Assembly (NCBI GenBank): GCA_012797095.1
Contig: JAAZPS010000252.1
Location: 1 to 6,990, forward strand
Length of the DNA stretch: 6,990 nucleotides
Source: Bacillota bacterium
GTDB lineage: Bacteria > Bacillota > Dethiobacteria > DTU022
Direction of reading: 5' to 3'
This document shows positions 6,019 to 6,990 of this stretch, one piece after another. The notes below the pieces were generated by a model. That model searched no databases. It was not told the DNA's origin and saw only the letters and a list, made by a program, of their open reading frames with translations. The translations under genes and the position numbers were made by a program. The number at the start of each line of letters is the position of its first letter. Within the stretch, counting starts at the first letter, position 1.

Positions 6019-6562
6019 CAATGTGTCCCCAGTTGCAGCGTGTAAGTCTAGGCAAGCCGAACGCTTTTATAACGGTTACCCTTATTCCTCGGTTCTTCGC
6101 TCTATTAGCGGACGGGCAGGCTGCCGGGGATAGAAACAGGCTTCCCCCCAACTGTTCCGAAAAAAGCTGCACCATCTTCTGATAAACCGTGCCGGGTCTG
6201 AAGGTTACATTGAGCGTGATCAATGATGCGGTGCTGGTGGGGATGCGCACCGCGTCAGCCATAAAACCGATATGCCTGATTTCGGGAAGAATCTCTTCCA
6301 GGGCGATGGCGGCCCCTGTTGTAGTTAGAATAATATTATTGAATACCTGGCGGTTTTTTCGCAGGTCCGAGACTCCAGCCTGCGGCACCGCGTCAAGTAG
6401 TATATTTTGATTGCCCGTCGTCGCATGGATGGTGGACATGGAAGCAGTAATAATACCGGCGGTTTCACCGTTTCCAACAAACGGTTTGACCGCATGCGCC
6501 AGCCCCGTGGTCGTACAGCTCGCCGCAGAGATAAGGTTTACTCCGTGCGACATGCCCAGCTC

Positions 6563-6590
6563 TGAGTCAAGGGGAAGGTGACTCTGACTC
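6563..6590 (-). repeat. Right copy of GAGTCA...TGACTC dispersed repeat
   Basis: On the plus strand TGAGTCA (6563-6569) is followed by TGACTC twice in tandem (6579-6584, 6585-6590). Read on the minus strand, the segment matches the left copy (4839-4859) at 19 of 21 positions with a 7-nt insertion. It is therefore an inverted counterpart, lying at the point where GAPDH similarity begins. Confidence 0.5.
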
Positions 6591-6596
6591 GCTGGA

Positions 6597-6636
6597 GAAA
6601 AAAAGAGGGACAAACGAGACCATCCCTATTGTCCCT
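6597..6636 (-). terminator. Possible intrinsic terminator, leftward
   Basis: Read leftwards, the 8-bp AGGGACAA stem with a 15-nt loop (6636-6606) is followed by CTTTTTTTC. It would end transcripts of the unrecognised gene at 6990-6751. The loop is larger than typical and the stem is only moderately GC-rich, so this is tentative. Confidence 0.35.
6606..6636. repeat. Hairpin AGGGACAA...TTGTCCCT
   Basis: Perfect 8-bp arms AGGGACAA (6606-6613) and TTGTCCCT (6629-6636) enclose 15 nt. On the minus strand a run of seven Ts (6597-6603) follows 2 nt beyond the stem, so it could act as a transcription terminator for a gene entering from the right. It also forms the outer part of the right repeat unit, whose likely decayed equivalent on the left starts at 4808. 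Confidence 0.55.
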
Positions 6637-6750
6637 GCATGCTTGAATTATGGCACATATTCAACATATGGAGAATTGCCTCAGCCTTCTCACTGATAAT
6701 ATAACTTTTATCTCCATCCGATCCTTTCGTGTCAATACATCTATAGAACG

Positions 6751-6990
6751 TTATTTGAGGAACCTATCTTCAATGGCTTTGGCAAAAGCAACAATATCCG
6801 GTATGTTTCTATGCACAATAGCATAAACAATCTCCGGATTGATTCTAATATAGGGCTTCCTGAACAACCCAAAAGGCCCGGAATATAAGGCTTTTTGGCC
6901 CGTTCCATGATATAATAGTGCAAGGGAATATCTAGTTGCCCCTCCAAAACCTTGCACTTGAGGTGAACTAATTGTATCGCAAAAAAGACA
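6751..6990 (-). CDS. C-terminal part of an unrecognised protein (5' end outside window)
   Basis: The frame is open from the right edge for 79 codons and ends TAA at 6751-6753. I do not recognise the family. The visible part begins CLFCDTISS, passes through QGFGGATRYSLALLYHGTGQ and SGPFGLFRKPYIRINPE, and ends with an amphipathic stretch, AIVHRNIPDIVAFAKAIEDR. Two cysteines lie close together at its start (CLFC). There are no membrane segments. Codon composition looks natural, and a second overlapping frame (6947-6741) looks like a shadow. The gene may be intact, or decayed like its neighbour: an adjacent -1 frame (6763-6626) also reads like protein. Confidence is limited because most of the gene is unseen. 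Confidence 0.45.
   Translation of the reverse strand, partial: CLFCDTISSPQVQGFGGATRYSLALLYHGTGQKALYSGPFGLFRKPYIRINPEIVYAIVHRNIPDIVAFAKAIEDRFLK

Larger units (their letters stand above)
5978..6613 (-). pseudogene. Decayed glyceraldehyde-3-phosphate dehydrogenase (catalytic-domain remnant)
   Basis: The open frame gives 211 residues, and from about residue 21 it is recognisably GAPDH. Visible are the active-site block LISAASCTTTGLAH with catalytic Cys33 (canonical SNASCTTNCLAP), STIHATT with His63 as the usual partner about 27-30 residues on, DLRKNRQVFNNIILTTTGAA (84-103, canonical LR..R.A..NIIPTTTGAA) and VRIPTSTASLITLNVTF (122-138, canonical VPTP..S...L). The whole N-terminal NAD-binding domain (about 150 residues) is missing. 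Residues 1-20 are encoded by repeat sequence instead. After 138 the frame is about 25-30 residues too short and only NWGHIVDALTL near the end recalls the GAPDH C-terminus. It cannot be a working dehydrogenase. Its TGA (5978-5980) lies within the antitoxin ribosome binding site. SCTTTG and RIPTST suggest a divergent GAPDH subfamily. Confidence 0.75.

Noticed and set aside
6741..6947. Minus-strand frame beginning MEGQLDIPLHYY
   Set aside because: It overlaps the frame that is open from the window edge and ends in a low-complexity leucine/serine stretch; it is probably the shadow, though the choice between the two frames is not certain.
1..6990. tRNA, rRNA, CRISPR array, transposase or riboswitch
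   Set aside because: No regularly spaced direct repeats, cloverleaf sequence, conserved rRNA segment, transposase motif or recognisable aptamer was seen on either strand.

Overview
The window looks like chromosomal DNA of a Gram-positive, Clostridia-type bacterium (Firmicutes). Signs are purine-rich Shine-Dalgarno sites of the AGGAGG/GGGGTGA type, TTG starts overlapping the previous stop, SigA-like promoters, an AbrB/SpoVT-type regulator and two toxin-antitoxin loci. A Peptococcaceae-like genus would fit, but this is inference. The left 2.7 kb is visibly GC-richer than the rest.

Layout. (1) 1-2726 (+): the large C-terminal part of a two-module FtsX/MacB-type ABC permease whose start lies outside the window. 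(2) 4533-2760 (-): a tight three-gene operon of AbrB-like regulator, ABC ATPase and ABC-2 permease, joined by 4-nt TTGA and ATGA overlaps. It is preceded by an extended -10 promoter with inverted TTATAC/GTATAA motifs, and it converges on the FtsX gene. (3) 4573-4992: a gene-poor stretch with the operon promoter, a GAGTCA-type repeat and the mazE promoter/operator. (4) 4993-5232 (+): a MazE antitoxin whose mazF partner survives only as a dozen-residue N-terminal stub. (5) 5970-5318 (-): a ribbon-helix-helix antitoxin and a PIN-domain (VapC-like) toxin overlapping by 4 nt, tail to tail with mazE. (6) 6613-5978 (-): a decayed glyceraldehyde-3-phosphate dehydrogenase (GAPDH) fragment lacking its NAD-binding domain; its 3' end contains the promoter and ribosome binding site of the toxin-antitoxin pair. 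(7) 6990-6751 (-): the C-terminal end of an unrecognised protein entering from the right edge.

How it fits together. The AbrB-like protein probably controls its own ABC exporter operon. The FtsX permease would need a LolD/MacB-type ATPase from outside the window and is probably a separate system. The right half looks like a patch of chromosomal decay and toxin-antitoxin accretion: a broken mazEF, an intact RHH-PIN pair and a GAPDH relic. It is bracketed by a mirror-image pair of short GAGTCA...TGACTC repeats, with a third related copy at the 3' end of the FtsX gene. I see no wholly new multi-gene system. The most unusual signals are this repeat family and the toxin-antitoxin promoter sitting inside the relic of a metabolic gene.
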